A stretch of 40,040 nucleotides of DNA from an uncultured Clostridia bacterium (GCA_944362695.1 CALVTQ010000066.1:1-40040); one strand, 5' to 3'. Counted from the stretch's first letter, positions 7,584 through 16,869 are shown. The notes: a model not told the origin generated them from the letters alone. Numbers and translations: made by a program.

Positions 7584-8507
7584 ATGACGCTGCTGGAATA
7601 CCGCATCTTTCACACCGTGACGCAGCAGGGCAGCTTCGCCCGCGCGGCGCAGGCGCTTCACCTGACGCCCAGCGCCATCAGCCACGCCATCAGCTCGATG
7701 GAGGAGGCGTGCGGCTTTTCGCTGTTCGTGCGCGGCAAGGGCGGCGTGTCCCTCACGCGCAGCGGCGAGGCGCTCTACCCGTTCATCAGGCAGGTGCTCT
7801 CCGCCGACGAGGCGCTCAATCAGACCGTCGACGAGCTCAAGGGTGTACAGCGCGGCAAGGTCAAGATCGGCGCATTCAACAGCGTGTGCATGACGTGGCT
7901 GCCGCAGATCGTGACGACGTACAAGAAAAAATACCCCGGCGTGGAGATCGGGATCAACCAGGGGACATACGACGACGTCATCAACTGGATCAAGACCGGC
8001 GTGGTGGACATCGGCTTTCTGTCGGTCAACTGCACGCGCGATCTGGTCGTGCATCCGCTGTATCGCGACAGGCTGATGTGCGTCGTGCCGCGCGGACACA
8101 GGACGAGGGCGGCGGGATACATCACGCCCGAGGAGATGCGCCAGGAGACCTTCGTCGTGCAGGACGATGCGACGGACGCCGACACGCAGGCGTTTTTGGC
8201 GAAATACCGCATCGCCGTGCGCGCGAGCTGCCGCGTGCAGGACGACCTGTCGACCATCGCGATGGTGGAAAGCGGGTTCGGCATCTGCATCCTGCCCAGC
8301 CTGATCCTCGGGCGCGTGCACGGCAACGTCGACGCATACCCCATTGAGCCGCTGGAATACCGCGAATTCGGCATCGCCGTGCAGAACCCCGCGATGATGG
8401 CCCCCGCCGTGCGCCAGATGTGCGAGCACATCGAGGAATTTGCCCGCGAAAGGCGCGCCGAGGAGCCGCAGACGAACGCGGGGCTGGAGCCGATGCCGTG
8501 GGCGTGA
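7584..8507 (+). CDS. LysR family transcriptional regulator
   Basis: A 307-residue DNA-binding regulator. Residues 1-60 form the winged helix-turn-helix: LLEYRIFHTV, then GSFARAAQALHLTPSAISHAI, then FSLFVRGKGGVSLTRSGEALYP. Residues 90-300 form the periplasmic-binding-protein-like effector domain beginning KVKIGAFNSV. ATG 7584 is preceded by GGAGG at 7573-7577, which excludes the longer frame from 7521. LysR proteins usually control a divergent neighbour or themselves. The divergent gene here is queT, but the queT leader already looks riboswitch-controlled, so the target is uncertain. The effector domain has the general CysB/GltC look and no residues that tell me the ligand. The gene ends 65 bases before the Lrp gene, which has its own promoter. 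Confidence 0.9.
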   Translation: MTLLEYRIFHTVTQQGSFARAAQALHLTPSAISHAISSMEEACGFSLFVRGKGGVSLTRSGEALYPFIRQVLSADEALNQTVDELKGVQRGKVKIGAFNSVCMTWLPQIVTTYKKKYPGVEIGINQGTYDDVINWIKTGVVDIGFLSVNCTRDLVVHPLYRDRLMCVVPRGHRTRAAGYITPEEMRQETFVVQDDATDADTQAFLAKYRIAVRASCRVQDDLSTIAMVESGFGICILPSLILGRVHGNVDAYPIEPLEYREFGIAVQNPAMMAPAVRQMCEHIEEFARERRAEEPQTNAGLEPMPWA

Positions 8508-8511
8508 GCGC

Positions 8512-8541
8512 TTTACAAGGCCCGATTTAATGTGCTATAAT
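8512..8541 (+). promoter_or_regulatory. Promoter of the Lrp-aminotransferase operon
   Basis: TTTACA (8512-8517), an 18-base spacer, then TATAAT (8536-8541), also with TG in the extended -10 position (8533-8534). It overlaps an ATG at 8540, which therefore cannot be the Lrp start. Confidence 0.85.
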
Positions 8542-8572
8542 GAACGGCAGTCCGAAAAAAGGAGTGGGATAC

Positions 8573-9067
8573 ATGTTTTCTACACTTGATATGCATATTC
8601 TGGAGATCCTGTGCGAGGATGCACGCGTGACCCCGCGCGAGATCGCCGTGATGACCGGCAGCGACGAGGCGCAGGTGAACAGCGCCATCGAGAGCCTGCA
8701 GCGCAGCGGTGTGCTGGTGGGCTATCAGGCGCTCATCAACTGGGAGCGCACGGACAAGGAGTTCGTGCAGGCGATCATCGAGGTAAACGTCCAGCCCCAG
8801 CGCGAGAAGGGCTTTGATGCCATCGCCCAGCGCATCATGCAGTATGACGAGGTCAAGAGCTGCTATCTGATGAGCGGCGCGTATGACCTGATGGTGCAGT
8901 GCGAGGCGGCGACGCTGCGCGAGCTGGCGCAGTTCGTGCACAGCCGCCTGTCCGTCATCGAGGGCGTGACCGGCACGAGCACGCACTTCATGCTCAAGAC
9001 GTACAAGTACGGCGGCGTCGTCTTCGAGGGCGGCGCGAGCGACAGGCGGCAGGCGGTGATGCCCTGA
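8573..9067 (+). CDS. Lrp/AsnC family transcriptional regulator (AlaR-like)
   Basis: A 164-residue feast/famine regulator. The N-terminal helix-turn-helix covers about residues 5-50 (LDMHILEILCEDARVTPREIAVMTG, split here at a natural turn, then AIESLQRSGVLVGYQALINW). The C-terminal RAM ligand-binding domain covers about 65-145, with the VKSCYLMSGAYDLMVQCEA strand-turn that binds amino acids in this family. GGAG at 8561-8564, 8 bases before ATG 8573, sets the start. Its stop TGA overlaps the ATG of the aminotransferase (TGATG at 9065-9069), so the two are translationally coupled. Bacillus subtilis alaR-alaT has the same regulator-transaminase order, so this may be an alanine-responsive pair (inference from synteny). 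Confidence 0.88.
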   Translation: MFSTLDMHILEILCEDARVTPREIAVMTGSDEAQVNSAIESLQRSGVLVGYQALINWERTDKEFVQAIIEVNVQPQREKGFDAIAQRIMQYDEVKSCYLMSGAYDLMVQCEAATLRELAQFVHSRLSVIEGVTGTSTHFMLKTYKYGGVVFEGGASDRRQAVMP

Positions 9068-10248
9068 TGCAGTACGATCGCGTCATCAACAAGCGCATCG
9101 CGGACGTGCCGCCCAGCGGCATCCGCAAATTCTTTGACATCGTGCGCAAAATGCCGCATGCGATTTCCCTTGGCGTCGGCGAGCCGGACTTCGTGACGCC
9201 GTGGGCCATCCGCGACGCGGCGATTCAGTCCATCGAGGACGGCCAGACGCAGTACACCTCCAACTGGGGCATGGAGAGCCTGCGCGAGAAGATCGCGGCG
9301 TATCTGCGCATGCGCTATCACGTGACATACAGCCCCAAGGACGAGATTCTGGTGACCGTCGGCGCGAGCGAGGGCATCGACCTGGCCCTGCGCGCGGTCA
9401 TTTGCCCCGGCGACGAGGTGCTCGTGCCCGATCCGGGCTACGTGAGCTATCAGCCGTGCGTGACGTTCGCGGGCGGCGTGCCCGTCCCCGTGCGCACGCA
9501 TGCCAAGGACTGCTTCGCGCTGACCCCGGAGGCGCTGGCAGCGGCCATCACGCCGAAAACCAAGGCGCTGATCCTGCCGTACCCCAACAATCCGACCGGC
9601 GGCGTCATGACCCGCGAACAGCTCTGCGCCATCGCGCAGGTGCTCGAGGGGACGGACATCGTCGTGCTCTCCGACGAGATCTACTCCGAGCTGATCTACG
9701 ACGGCCACGAGCACACGGCGTTTGCCTCCATCCCCGGCATGCGCGAGCGCACGGTGACGCTCAACGGCTTTAGCAAGGCGTTCGCAATGACCGGCTGGCG
9801 CGTGGGCCATCTGTGCGCACCGCGCGAGCTGCTGTCCCCGATGTTCAAGATTCACCAGTACACCATGCTCTGCGCCTCCATCGTCAGCCAGAACGCGGCG
9901 GACAAGGCGCTGGGGCGCGCGTTTGAGACGAATTTTGAGGACGTCAAGACGATGGTTCGCTCCTACGACAGGCGCAGGCGGCTGATGGTGGAAAACCTCA
10001 ACGCCATGGGCCTTGCCTGCTTTGAGCCGCGCGGCGCGTTCTACGTCTTCCCGTGCATCGAATCCACCGGCATGACCAGCGAGGAATTCTGTACAAAGCT
10101 GCTGGAGGAAAAGCACGTGGCGTGCGTCCCCGGCACGGCGTTCGGCGCGTCGGGCGAGGGCTATGTGCGCTGCTCCTACGCAACCAGCATCGAGAATCTG
10201 ACCGAGGCGCTCAAGCGCATCCGCGAGTTTGTCGAAGAACACAAATGA
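9067..10248 (+). CDS. PLP-dependent class I/II aminotransferase (AlaT/PatA-like)
   Basis: A 393-residue fold-type I aminotransferase that moves an amino group between an amino acid and a 2-oxo acid in the cytoplasm. The N-terminal SGIRKFFDIV and LGVGEPDF are typical of AlaT/PatA-like enzymes. Other markers are the GASEGIDLA cofactor loop, the NNPTGG motif with Asn175, Asp203 and Tyr206 in SDEIY that hold the PLP ring, and the Schiff-base Lys237 in GFSKAFAMTGWR. A conserved Arg near the C-terminus in GYVRCSYA binds the substrate carboxylate. The start ATG overlaps the stop of the Lrp gene, so it is co-translated with its probable regulator. Alanine or aromatic substrates are likely; the sequence alone does not decide. 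No clear terminator follows. Confidence 0.9.
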   Translation: MQYDRVINKRIADVPPSGIRKFFDIVRKMPHAISLGVGEPDFVTPWAIRDAAIQSIEDGQTQYTSNWGMESLREKIAAYLRMRYHVTYSPKDEILVTVGASEGIDLALRAVICPGDEVLVPDPGYVSYQPCVTFAGGVPVPVRTHAKDCFALTPEALAAAITPKTKALILPYPNNPTGGVMTREQLCAIAQVLEGTDIVVLSDEIYSELIYDGHEHTAFASIPGMRERTVTLNGFSKAFAMTGWRVGHLCAPRELLSPMFKIHQYTMLCASIVSQNAADKALGRAFETNFEDVKTMVRSYDRRRRLMVENLNAMGLACFEPRGAFYVFPCIESTGMTSEEFCTKLLEEKHVACVPGTAFGASGEGYVRCSYATSIENLTEALKRIREFVEEHK

Positions 10249-10321
10249 CGGCAATGCGCCGCCGGAATGTGAACGCATTGTGGCGAACGGATGAAGGATC
10301 AATGGCAATTTGTCGAAATTG

Positions 10322-10350
10322 TTGCGTTTTTTGTGGAAAGCGCGTATAAT
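10322..10350 (+). promoter_or_regulatory. Promoter of the PPIase lipoprotein gene
   Basis: TTGCGT (10322-10327), a 17-base spacer, then TATAAT (10345-10350), giving a leader of about 65 bases. Confidence 0.75.
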
Positions 10351-10419
10351 GAAACGCATGGATCATGGGGAAAGAATCCCTGTGCAAATCTGAAAAAGAT
10401 GATGGAGGGTATAGTGATT

Positions 10420-12840
10420 ATGAAGAAAAGAACGCTGCTTGCCCTGCTGCTCGCGCTGCTGCTCGTGATCGCGGGCGGCTGCGGCAGCGAGGATGAAAAG
10501 GCGACGCCCGTCCCGATTGCGGCGCCGACCGAGGCCCCGACGGCTGTACCGACCGTTGAGCCGACGGCTGAGCCGACGACTGAACCGACCGCTGAGCCGA
10601 CTGCTGAACCGACCGCCGAGCCGACCGCTGAGCCGACTGCGGAACCGACCGCCGAACCGACGGCTGAGCCGACGGCTGAACCGACCACCGAGCCGACTGC
10701 TGAACCGACCGCCGAGCCGACTGCGGAACCGACCGCCGAGCCTGCTGCTGAGGCGACCGAAGCCCCGGCTGACGAGGCCGTGATCGGCGGCGCGGACGCT
10801 GCGACCGACATTCTGGTGACCGACGAGACCGTCGAGCCCGTTGCCGATGAGACCGGCAGCGAGACGATGGACGAGCAGGATGAGCAGAATCCCGTGCTCG
10901 CCAGCGCGTATGACGGCGAGGTCATGGTGCGCGCGGAGGAAGTGCGCCAGACGTACGACCAGATGCTCGCTTCCTATGTGGATTACTACACGCAGTACGG
11001 CTATGCTGTGGACGAGTATGACACCGAGCTGCAGCAGAGCGTCGCGGGCGAGGTTGTGCAGGCGGAGCTCATCAACCGCATCGCCATGCATCATGCGCTT
11101 GCCAACGGCTATGAGATGACCGCCGAGCGCGAGGCTGAGCTCGTGGCGATGGCCGATTCGATGATGGCCGACATGCGCGAGTATGTCACGACGTATCTGT
11201 CCAGCTTCGGCATCACGGGCGAGGAGCTCGACGCGATGGTCGAGGAGCAGATTGCGGCTGCCGGCTATGATTACGATTCCCTGATGGAGAGCCTGAAGAT
11301 TCAGGATATGGTCGACTTCCTGTTTGAGCAGGCGACTGCCGGCGTGACCGTCACCGACGAGGAGGTCAAGGCCGCGTTTGATGCGAAGGTCGCCGAGCAG
11401 CAGGAGAGCTACGCCGACGTGAACACGTTCATCAGCGACTATCTCAACGGCGAGGACGTCGTCTACACGCCGGAGAACATGCGTCTTGTCTACGCGCTGT
11501 ACATTGCGCCCGACGAGCTGACCGCCGCGCCGTATGACGCGACTGCGGGCGAGGCCACCGCGGACGAGGCGAGCGAGGATGAGACCGATGCGACCCCGGC
11601 GGAGCCGCAGGATATCGCGGCGCTGACGGGCAAGGCCAAGGCCAACGCCGTGCTCGCGGCGATTCTGGGCGGCATGGACTTCACCGAGGCGATGTTCGCC
11701 TACAACGAGGACGGCGCCACCGAGGAGGCCATGCTGCTGGGCTACCCGGTCTGCATGGACGGCGACGATATGTACGGCGAGAAATTCCACGAGGCTGCCG
11801 TCGCGCTTGAGAACGTGGGCGACATCAGCGGCGTGATCTCCGACACCTACGGCTACTATATCCTGTGCTATGCGGGCGACATGACCCCGGGCGCGGCCGA
11901 CTTCGAGGCGCGCAAGGAGCAGGAGACCGAAGAGGCGCTCTCCGCCAAGCAGCAGGATGCCTTCAATGCCTACATCGACCAGATGATCACCGATGCGAAT
12001 GTGCAGTTCGGCGATATGACACCGCTGTTCCATGTGTATGTCGGCGTGACCGTCGAGGCGACGGAGGCCTATGCGTCCGTGTCCGCCGAGACCGCGCTGA
12101 CCGATATGCCGGGCGGCGATGCCGTGGCCACGCTGGCCGTGGGCGCGTCGCTGGACGTGCTGGGCCACATCAGCGTCGACGGTGAGGATTACATGCTCGC
12201 CGCCGTGCCGGGCACCGAGTTCAAGGGCTTTGTCGATGCCAAGAACACCGCCGCGGCCGAGAAGGACGCCGCGCTGGCCGTGGACAACACGGCGCTGGCG
12301 ACGGCTGCAGAGCTCCCGGATAAGCTGCCGACCTTCGTCATCGCGATGAACGACGGCTCTGTGATCTACGGCGAGCTGTATCCCGATGTGACGCCGGAGT
12401 CCGTGGGCAACTTCGTGACGCTGGCCAACAGCGGCTTCTACAATGGGCTGACCTTCCATCGCGTCGTGCCGGGCTTTGTCATCCAGGGCGGCGACCCGAA
12501 CGGCGACGGCACCGGCGGCCCGGGCTACAGCATCAAGGGCGAGTTCTCCAGCAATGGCGTGCAGAATGACCTGTCCCACACGCGCGGCGTGCTCTCGATG
12601 GCGCGCGCCTCTGCGCCGGATTCTGCGGGCAGCCAGTTCTTCATCATGCATGCGGATAACGACTTCCTGGACGGCGACTATGCGGCGTTCGGCATGGTGC
12701 TCGGTGGCATGGAGACGGTCGACGTGATCGCGTCCGTCCCGACCGACAGCAACGACAAGCCGAGGAATGATCAGGTCATGCGCGAGGTGTTCGTGCAGAC
12801 CTACGGCCAGGAGTACACCTTCAGCAAGCTCGACGATTGA
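10420..12840 (+). CDS. Lipoprotein foldase: SurA/PrsA-like region fused to a cyclophilin
   Basis: An 806-residue exported lipoprotein. A 20-residue signal ends in AGGC, with Cys21 as the lipidation site. Residues 44-111 are 17 tandem PTAE-type tetrapeptides, a flexible acidic linker through the cell wall. Residues of about 165-385 are helical and SurA/PrsA/trigger-factor-like. About 400-495 ([12 protein letters not shown] to [11 protein letters not shown]) reads as a degraded parvulin domain. About 545-625 looks SH3-like. Residues of about 637-800 form a cyclophilin with [14 protein letters not shown] and SQFFIMHA, keeping the Arg, Phe and Gln of the active site. It probably folds secreted proteins at the membrane-wall interface. 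GGAGGG at 10404-10409 supports ATG 10420; GTG 10414 is an alternative. The parvulin assignment is the least certain part. Confidence 0.85.
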   Translation: MKKRTLLALLLALLLVIAGGCGSEDEKATPVPIAAPTEAPTAVPTVEPTAEPTTEPTAEPTAEPTAEPTAEPTAEPTAEPTAEPTAEPTTEPTAEPTAEPTAEPTAEPAAEATEAPADEAVIGGADAATDILVTDETVEPVADETGSETMDEQDEQNPVLASAYDGEVMVRAEEVRQTYDQMLASYVDYYTQYGYAVDEYDTELQQSVAGEVVQAELINRIAMHHALANGYEMTAEREAELVAMADSMMADMREYVTTYLSSFGITGEELDAMVEEQIAAAGYDYDSLMESLKIQDMVDFLFEQATAGVTVTDEEVKAAFDAKVAEQQESYADVNTFISDYLNGEDVVYTPENMRLVYALYIAPDELTAAPYDATAGEATADEASEDETDATPAEPQDIAALTGKAKANAVLAAILGGMDFTEAMFAYNEDGATEEAMLLGYPVCMDGDDMYGEKFHEAAVALENVGDISGVISDTYGYYILCYAGDMTPGAADFEARKEQETEEALSAKQQDAFNAYIDQMITDANVQFGDMTPLFHVYVGVTVEATEAYASVSAETALTDMPGGDAVATLAVGASLDVLGHISVDGEDYMLAAVPGTEFKGFVDAKNTAAAEKDAALAVDNTALATAAELPDKLPTFVIAMNDGSVIYGELYPDVTPESVGNFVTLANSGFYNGLTFHRVVPGFVIQGGDPNGDGTGGPGYSIKGEFSSNGVQNDLSHTRGVLSMARASAPDSAGSQFFIMHADNDFLDGDYAAFGMVLGGMETVDVIASVPTDSNDKPRNDQVMREVFVQTYGQEYTFSKLDD
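10549..10752 (+). repeat. 17 copies of a 12-bp coding repeat (PTAE)
   Basis: Tandem 12-base units read mostly as CCGACCGCTGAG-like variants and encode Pro-Thr-Ala-Glu. Codons vary between units (GCT/GCC/GCG, GAG/GAA), so the peptide is conserved more than the DNA. It lies inside the lipoprotein gene and stays in frame. Confidence 0.95.
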
Positions 12841-12853
12841 TTTGAGCGAATAC

Positions 12854-12885
12854 AGAGCCTCTCCCGCGCGGAGGGGCTCTTTTTC
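12854..12885 (+). terminator. Terminator after the PPIase lipoprotein gene
   Basis: AGAGCCTCTCC (12854-12864) pairs with GGAGGGGCTCT (12870-12880) with one G-T pair, followed by five Ts. Confidence 0.92.
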
Positions 12886-12899
12886 ATCGCCGGAATTTG

Positions 12900-12908
12900 T
12901 GATATACT
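12900..12908 (+). promoter_or_regulatory. Candidate extended -10 promoter for addA
   Basis: TGATATACT at 12900-12908 fits an extended -10 element and lies after the previous terminator. A second AT-rich hexamer TATATT is at 12912-12917. No good -35 is seen. Confidence 0.5.
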
Positions 12909-12939
12909 GTGTATATTCGAAACGAAGGAGGGGAGCGCC

Positions 12940-15900
12940 ATGCCGCAATGGACGGCGCAGCAGCAGGACGCCATCAGCGACAGGGGACACAGCCTGATTG
13001 TCTGCGCGGCGGCGGGCTCGGGCAAGACCGCCGTGCTCGTGGAGCGCATCGTGCAGCTCGTATGCGAGGGATGCCCGATCGACAGGATGCTCGTGGTGAC
13101 ATTCACCAACGCGGCGGCGGGCGAAATGCGTCTGCGCATCGGCGAGGCGCTCGTGCAGGCGGCGCGCACGCGGCCCGAGCTCGCATCGCAGGCGATGGCG
13201 CTCTCGCGGGCGAGCATATCGACGCTGCACAGCTTCTGCGGCAACATGCTGCGCGAGCACTTTCAGGCGCTGGGCATCGACCCGGCGTTTCGCATCGGCG
13301 ATGAGCAGGAATGTACCGTGCTGCGCGCGCAGGCGATGGAGGATGCGCTCTACGCCTGCTACGACGTGGGCAGCGAGGCGTTTCTGGCGGCGGACGCGTG
13401 CTATGAGCAGGAGGAGCTCGCCGACCTCGCCGCGCAGATTCACCGCTTCATGATGACGCGCCCCGACCCGTGGAACTTCCTCGACCGCGTGCAGGCGGGA
13501 TGCGCCCCGGAGATCGCGGAGCTTAAACATGGCGAGGCCGTGCGGCTGCTGCTTGATGACGCGAAGGACAGGCTTGCGCAGATCATGGAGGATGCGCAGG
13601 CGCTTTGCGATATCTGCTCGGGCGAGATGGGGCCGCTGCATTACAGCGTGGCGTGCGCGGACGACGTGATGCTCGTGCGCGAGGCGATTGCGGCGGCGGA
13701 TCGCGGCTACGAGGCGCTGCGCGGCGTGCTGGGCGGCATGGAGTTTGCCAGGCTGGGCCGCCTGAAGAAGACCGATGTGTTCGACCCGGACAAGGTGCAG
13801 CGCGTCAAGGACGGGCGCGACGCGCTCAAGAAGGCGCTCAAGACGCTTGCCGAGGACTTCGCGTGCTCACTTGAGGACGCCGCCGCCGATATCGCCATGA
13901 CGAAGCTGCCGCTCGAGGGCATATGCGAGCTGGTGCGCACGATGGATGCGCTCTACACCGCCGCCAAGCGCCAGCGGGGCATACTCGACTTCAACGATTT
14001 GGAGCACGGCGCGCTCGCGGTGCTCAAAAATGACGACGTGCGGCACGCGCTCGCGGCGAAGTACCGCTATGTATTCATCGACGAATATCAGGACTCGAGC
14101 GCCATACAGGAGGCCATCATCGGGAGCTTTGCGCCGGAGGACGGATGCTTCTTTGTCGGCGACGTGAAGCAGAGCATATATCGCTTCCGTCAGGCAGAGC
14201 CGTCGCTGTTCCTTGAGAAAGCCGCGCGCTACGACCGCGAGGACGAGCCGTTGGAGCGGCGCATCGACTTGCAGAAGAATTTCCGCTCGTGCGATAACGT
14301 ATTGCAGGGCGTCAACGCCGTGTTTGAGCGGATCATGCGCGGCGACGTGACCGAGATCGAATACGACGAGCGCGAGCGACTGTTCTGCGGCTTGGGTGTA
14401 CGCGAGGACGAGCCGCCCGTCGAGCTGCACATCGCCTACGCGGGCGAGGACGAGGAAACCGCGGACGACGCCGGTGACGCGGATGAGGACGGCGGGGACG
14501 AGCGCGAGCTCGCGGCCATTGAGCAGGAGGCGCTCATCGCGGCCAAGCGGATTCGCGAGCTGGTGGGCACGCCGGTCTACGATTCGAAGAAGGGCGAATA
14601 CAGGCCGCTTCGCTATCGCGATATGGCGGTGCTCATGCGCGTGGCGGCGGGCAGCGCGGCGCTCGCGGCGGACATCCTGACCGGCGAGGGCATCCCCGTG
14701 TTCTGCGATGCGGGCGAGGGTTACTTTGACATCCCGGAGATCCGCGCGATGATGGCGCTTTTGCGCACGGTGGAGAGCGGGCGGCAGGACGAGGCGCTGC
14801 TCGCGGCGCTGCGCGGGCCTGCGTGCGGCCTGAGCGACGAGGAGCTGGCACAGATCCGCATCCACACGCCGGACATCAGGACGCCGTATCATGAGGCCGT
14901 GCGCAGATACCGCGAGGACATGGACGACGCGCTCGCGGGCAAGCTGAATGAGTTTGAAAAGCGGCTGCAATTCTGGCGGCTGTGCGCGCGGCATCAGGGC
15001 GTGGACAGGCTGATCGAGCGCATCTATGCGGAGACGGGCTTCCTCGCGCAGGCGGGCGCACTGCCGGGCGGCGCGGCGAGACAGGCGAATCTACACCTTT
15101 TGACGACGCGGGCGCGGGCGTTCGTGGCATCGAGCGGCGGCTCGCTGTCGTCGTTCCTGCGATACGCCAAAAGGCTCAAAGCGGGCGGCGATTCGATGAG
15201 CGCCAGCGCCATCGGCGAAAATGAGGATGTCGTACGCATCATGACGACGCACAAGAGCAAGGGCCTCGAGTTCCCGGTTGTGTTCGTGCTGGGCATGTCG
15301 CGGCGGATGAGCACGAAGACGGGCGCGGCGCGGCTGCTCATGCATGCGCAGCTGGGCATCGGCCTGCCGTGCATCGACACGCAGCTGCACAGCGAGCGCG
15401 ACACGCTGCTTCGCAAGGCCATCCGCGTGAAGGCATTGGGCGAACAGCTCGCCGAGGAGGTGCGCATCCTCTACGTCGCCATGACGCGCGCCAAGGAGCG
15501 GCTGATCATGATCGGCGCGATCAACAAGCCCGAGCCGCCGGAAGCGTGGACGCGCGGGGAGCAGAAGAGCGCGCTGCGGACCATGCGCACGGGGCTTGAT
15601 ATGGTGGCTCCGGCGCTGATGGCTGCGGGCGCGAGCATGACGATCCGCGAGGAAAGCGTGCGCGTGGGGGATTCGACGTGGCATGTATTCGCGCACAGGG
15701 GCAGCGCGGCAGCGAAGCTCACCAAGCGCAGCAATGAGCGCGTCATGCACATGCTGGCCGAGCTGGAGGGCGCGCAGGTCGAGGACGAGAAGCTGCTCGC
15801 GCTGCTGCGCTTCACGCCGGAACAGCGCGCGATGGTGCGCAAGACGAGCGTCAGCGCCGTTGTACGCGACGAGAAGATCGCCGAGGACGACGGCATCCGG

Positions 15901-16449
15901 CGCAGGGAGATCGAGATCGAGCGCATGCCGCGCTTCATGCAGGAAAAACGCATGACCGGCGCGCAGATCGGCACGGCGTTCCACCGCATGATGCGCATGC
16001 TGAACCTCGATGCGCTGAAAAATACGAAGGACATCGAGCGCGAAATCCGCGCGCAGGTTGAAACGATGCTCCAAAAGGGCATTGTGACCGGGGCCGAATA
16101 CGACGCCGTGCCCGCGCGCATGCTCGTGGGGTTCTTCACTTCGCCGCTGGGCGTGCGCCTGCTTTCAAGCGGCGAGGTGCACAGGGAATGGGCGTTCACC
16201 TACCGGCGCACGGACAGGGACGGCAATGCGCAGCTCGTGCAGGGCGTCATCGACGCGTGTTTTACGGAAAACGGGCGTTGGGTGCTCGTGGATTACAAGA
16301 CGGATTCGCCCGCAGACGTGCCGGGGGCCATCGCGCGCCACAGGCCGCAGCTGGAGATCTACGCCGACGCGCTTTGTACGATCACGGGCAAGGCCGTGCA
16401 CGAACGCGTGCTGTATCTGGTGCGCAGCGGCGTGGGATACAGCGTGTAA
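12940..16449 (+). CDS. addA: AddA, ATP-dependent helicase/nuclease subunit A
   Basis: A 1169-residue protein close to the usual AddA length (about 1200). AddA is the UvrD-type 3'-5' helicase and nuclease of the AddAB complex, which resects double-strand breaks for recombination. Motifs in order: Walker A AAAGSGKT (23-30), TFTNAAAGEMR (motif Ia region), DEYQDSS near 380 (Walker B), GDVKQSIYRFR near 407 (motif III), TTHKSKGLEFPVVFV near 768 (motif V), YVAMTRAKERL near 846 (motif VI), and the RecB-type nuclease motif DYKTD near 1118 with a following Q-L-E-x-Y. All catalytic motifs are present. AAGGAGGG at 12925-12932 fixes the ATG. The usual upstream partner addB is absent from this locus; the gene just upstream encodes the lipoprotein foldase behind a terminator. 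Confidence 0.95.
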   Translation: MPQWTAQQQDAISDRGHSLIVCAAAGSGKTAVLVERIVQLVCEGCPIDRMLVVTFTNAAAGEMRLRIGEALVQAARTRPELASQAMALSRASISTLHSFCGNMLREHFQALGIDPAFRIGDEQECTVLRAQAMEDALYACYDVGSEAFLAADACYEQEELADLAAQIHRFMMTRPDPWNFLDRVQAGCAPEIAELKHGEAVRLLLDDAKDRLAQIMEDAQALCDICSGEMGPLHYSVACADDVMLVREAIAAADRGYEALRGVLGGMEFARLGRLKKTDVFDPDKVQRVKDGRDALKKALKTLAEDFACSLEDAAADIAMTKLPLEGICELVRTMDALYTAAKRQRGILDFNDLEHGALAVLKNDDVRHALAAKYRYVFIDEYQDSSAIQEAIIGSFAPEDGCFFVGDVKQSIYRFRQAEPSLFLEKAARYDREDEPLERRIDLQKNFRSCDNVLQGVNAVFERIMRGDVTEIEYDERERLFCGLGVREDEPPVELHIAYAGEDEETADDAGDADEDGGDERELAAIEQEALIAAKRIRELVGTPVYDSKKGEYRPLRYRDMAVLMRVAAGSAALAADILTGEGIPVFCDAGEGYFDIPEIRAMMALLRTVESGRQDEALLAALRGPACGLSDEELAQIRIHTPDIRTPYHEAVRRYREDMDDALAGKLNEFEKRLQFWRLCARHQGVDRLIERIYAETGFLAQAGALPGGAARQANLHLLTTRARAFVASSGGSLSSFLRYAKRLKAGGDSMSASAIGENEDVVRIMTTHKSKGLEFPVVFVLGMSRRMSTKTGAARLLMHAQLGIGLPCIDTQLHSERDTLLRKAIRVKALGEQLAEEVRILYVAMTRAKERLIMIGAINKPEPPEAWTRGEQKSALRTMRTGLDMVAPALMAAGASMTIREESVRVGDSTWHVFAHRGSAAAKLTKRSNERVMHMLAELEGAQVEDEKLLALLRFTPEQRAMVRKTSVSAVVRDEKIAEDDGIRRREIEIERMPRFMQEKRMTGAQIGTAFHRMMRMLNLDALKNTKDIEREIRAQVETMLQKGIVTGAEYDAVPARMLVGFFTSPLGVRLLSSGEVHREWAFTYRRTDRDGNAQLVQGVIDACFTENGRWVLVDYKTDSPADVPGAIARHRPQLEIYADALCTITGKAVHERVLYLVRSGVGYSV

Positions 16450-16557
16450 ACCGGAGATCAAAATATGCCGTCGGGCGCGTTGTCTGGCGGCGTTTTCGTG
16501 CGTGCCGGGCAAATGTGAATTTGAGATTAAAACAAGGTGAAATTGAGTGCGCGGGGG

Positions 16558-16586
16558 TTGACAAACGGCCCGTTTGGGCGTATTGT
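16558..16586 (+). promoter_or_regulatory. mgtE promoter
   Basis: Perfect TTGACA (16558-16563), 17 bases, TATTGT (16581-16586). Transcription would start near 16593, about 277 bases before mgtE, giving room for a regulatory leader. Confidence 0.85.
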
Positions 16587-16592
16587 AAACAT

Positions 16593-16800
16593 ATGTTCAG
16601 GCGATGTCTGCATCGCGCGGGACGAACGAAAATCCGCAGGATAAGGAGAGGTGAACGACGTGGACGAGTACCCCAGTAGCATCGCGGGCGAACCCCGAGA
16701 ACGCCGGGCGCTGTGCGCCGACGGCTGCGTCGTGAAGCCTCGTTTTTGAGCATAGAAAACGAAGGATGCGCGCAGCCGGCTTTGCTGCGCGCTTTTTTGC
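16593..16800 (+). promoter_or_regulatory. Structured mgtE leader with attenuator, candidate metal-sensing riboswitch
   Basis: After the promoter the RNA can form hairpin GCGATG/CATCGC (16601-16606 with 16611-16616). A closing helix follows: GAGG/CCTC (16648-16651 with 16738-16741), an internal loop with facing TGA and GAAG, then ACGACG/CGTCGT (16655-16660 with 16728-16733). Inside lie hairpins GGCGC/GCGCC (16707-16711 with 16715-16719) and CGGG/CCCG (16685-16688 with 16694-16697). CGGCTGCG (16722-16729), which includes part of the closing helix, is fully complementary to CGCAGCCG (16771-16778), the 5' arm of the terminator. This gives a two-state switch: closed aptamer with terminator, or antiterminator. 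I do not see the conserved M-box core, so the class is unassigned. Confidence 0.65.
16768..16798 (+). terminator. Attenuator terminator in the mgtE leader
   Basis: GCGCGCAGC (16768-16776) pairs with GCTGCGCGC (16784-16792), a 9-bp GC-rich stem followed by six Ts (16793-16798). It lies upstream of, not after, mgtE, so it is a regulatory attenuator. It may also stop addA read-through. Confidence 0.92.
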
Positions 16801-16869
16801 GCCCATTTGAGCCGTTCAAGGGGGAACCGGCCTGCATTTCACGACCGAAAATGACAGGAGGGATTCCCG

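Noticed and set aside
8540-8572. ATG 8540 as start of the Lrp gene
   Set aside because: It overlaps the -10 TATAAT of its own promoter and cannot be in the mRNA.
10549-10752. Possible CRISPR array in the 12-base repeats
   Set aside because: Units are tandem with no spacers, keep the reading frame and encode PTAE inside a lipoprotein. There are no cas genes nearby.
10363-13641. 1092-codon open frame on the minus strand
   Set aside because: It lies opposite the lipoprotein and addA genes, spans their terminator and promoter, has His/Arg/Val-rich composition and no ribosome site. It is a GC third-position shadow.
16593-16800. Classical M-box (ykoK) riboswitch upstream of mgtE
   Set aside because: The gene fits, but I cannot find the conserved GTTAGGTGAGGCT-type opening or the CTGCC/GGGTCAACAG helix. 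I report it as an unassigned leader instead.
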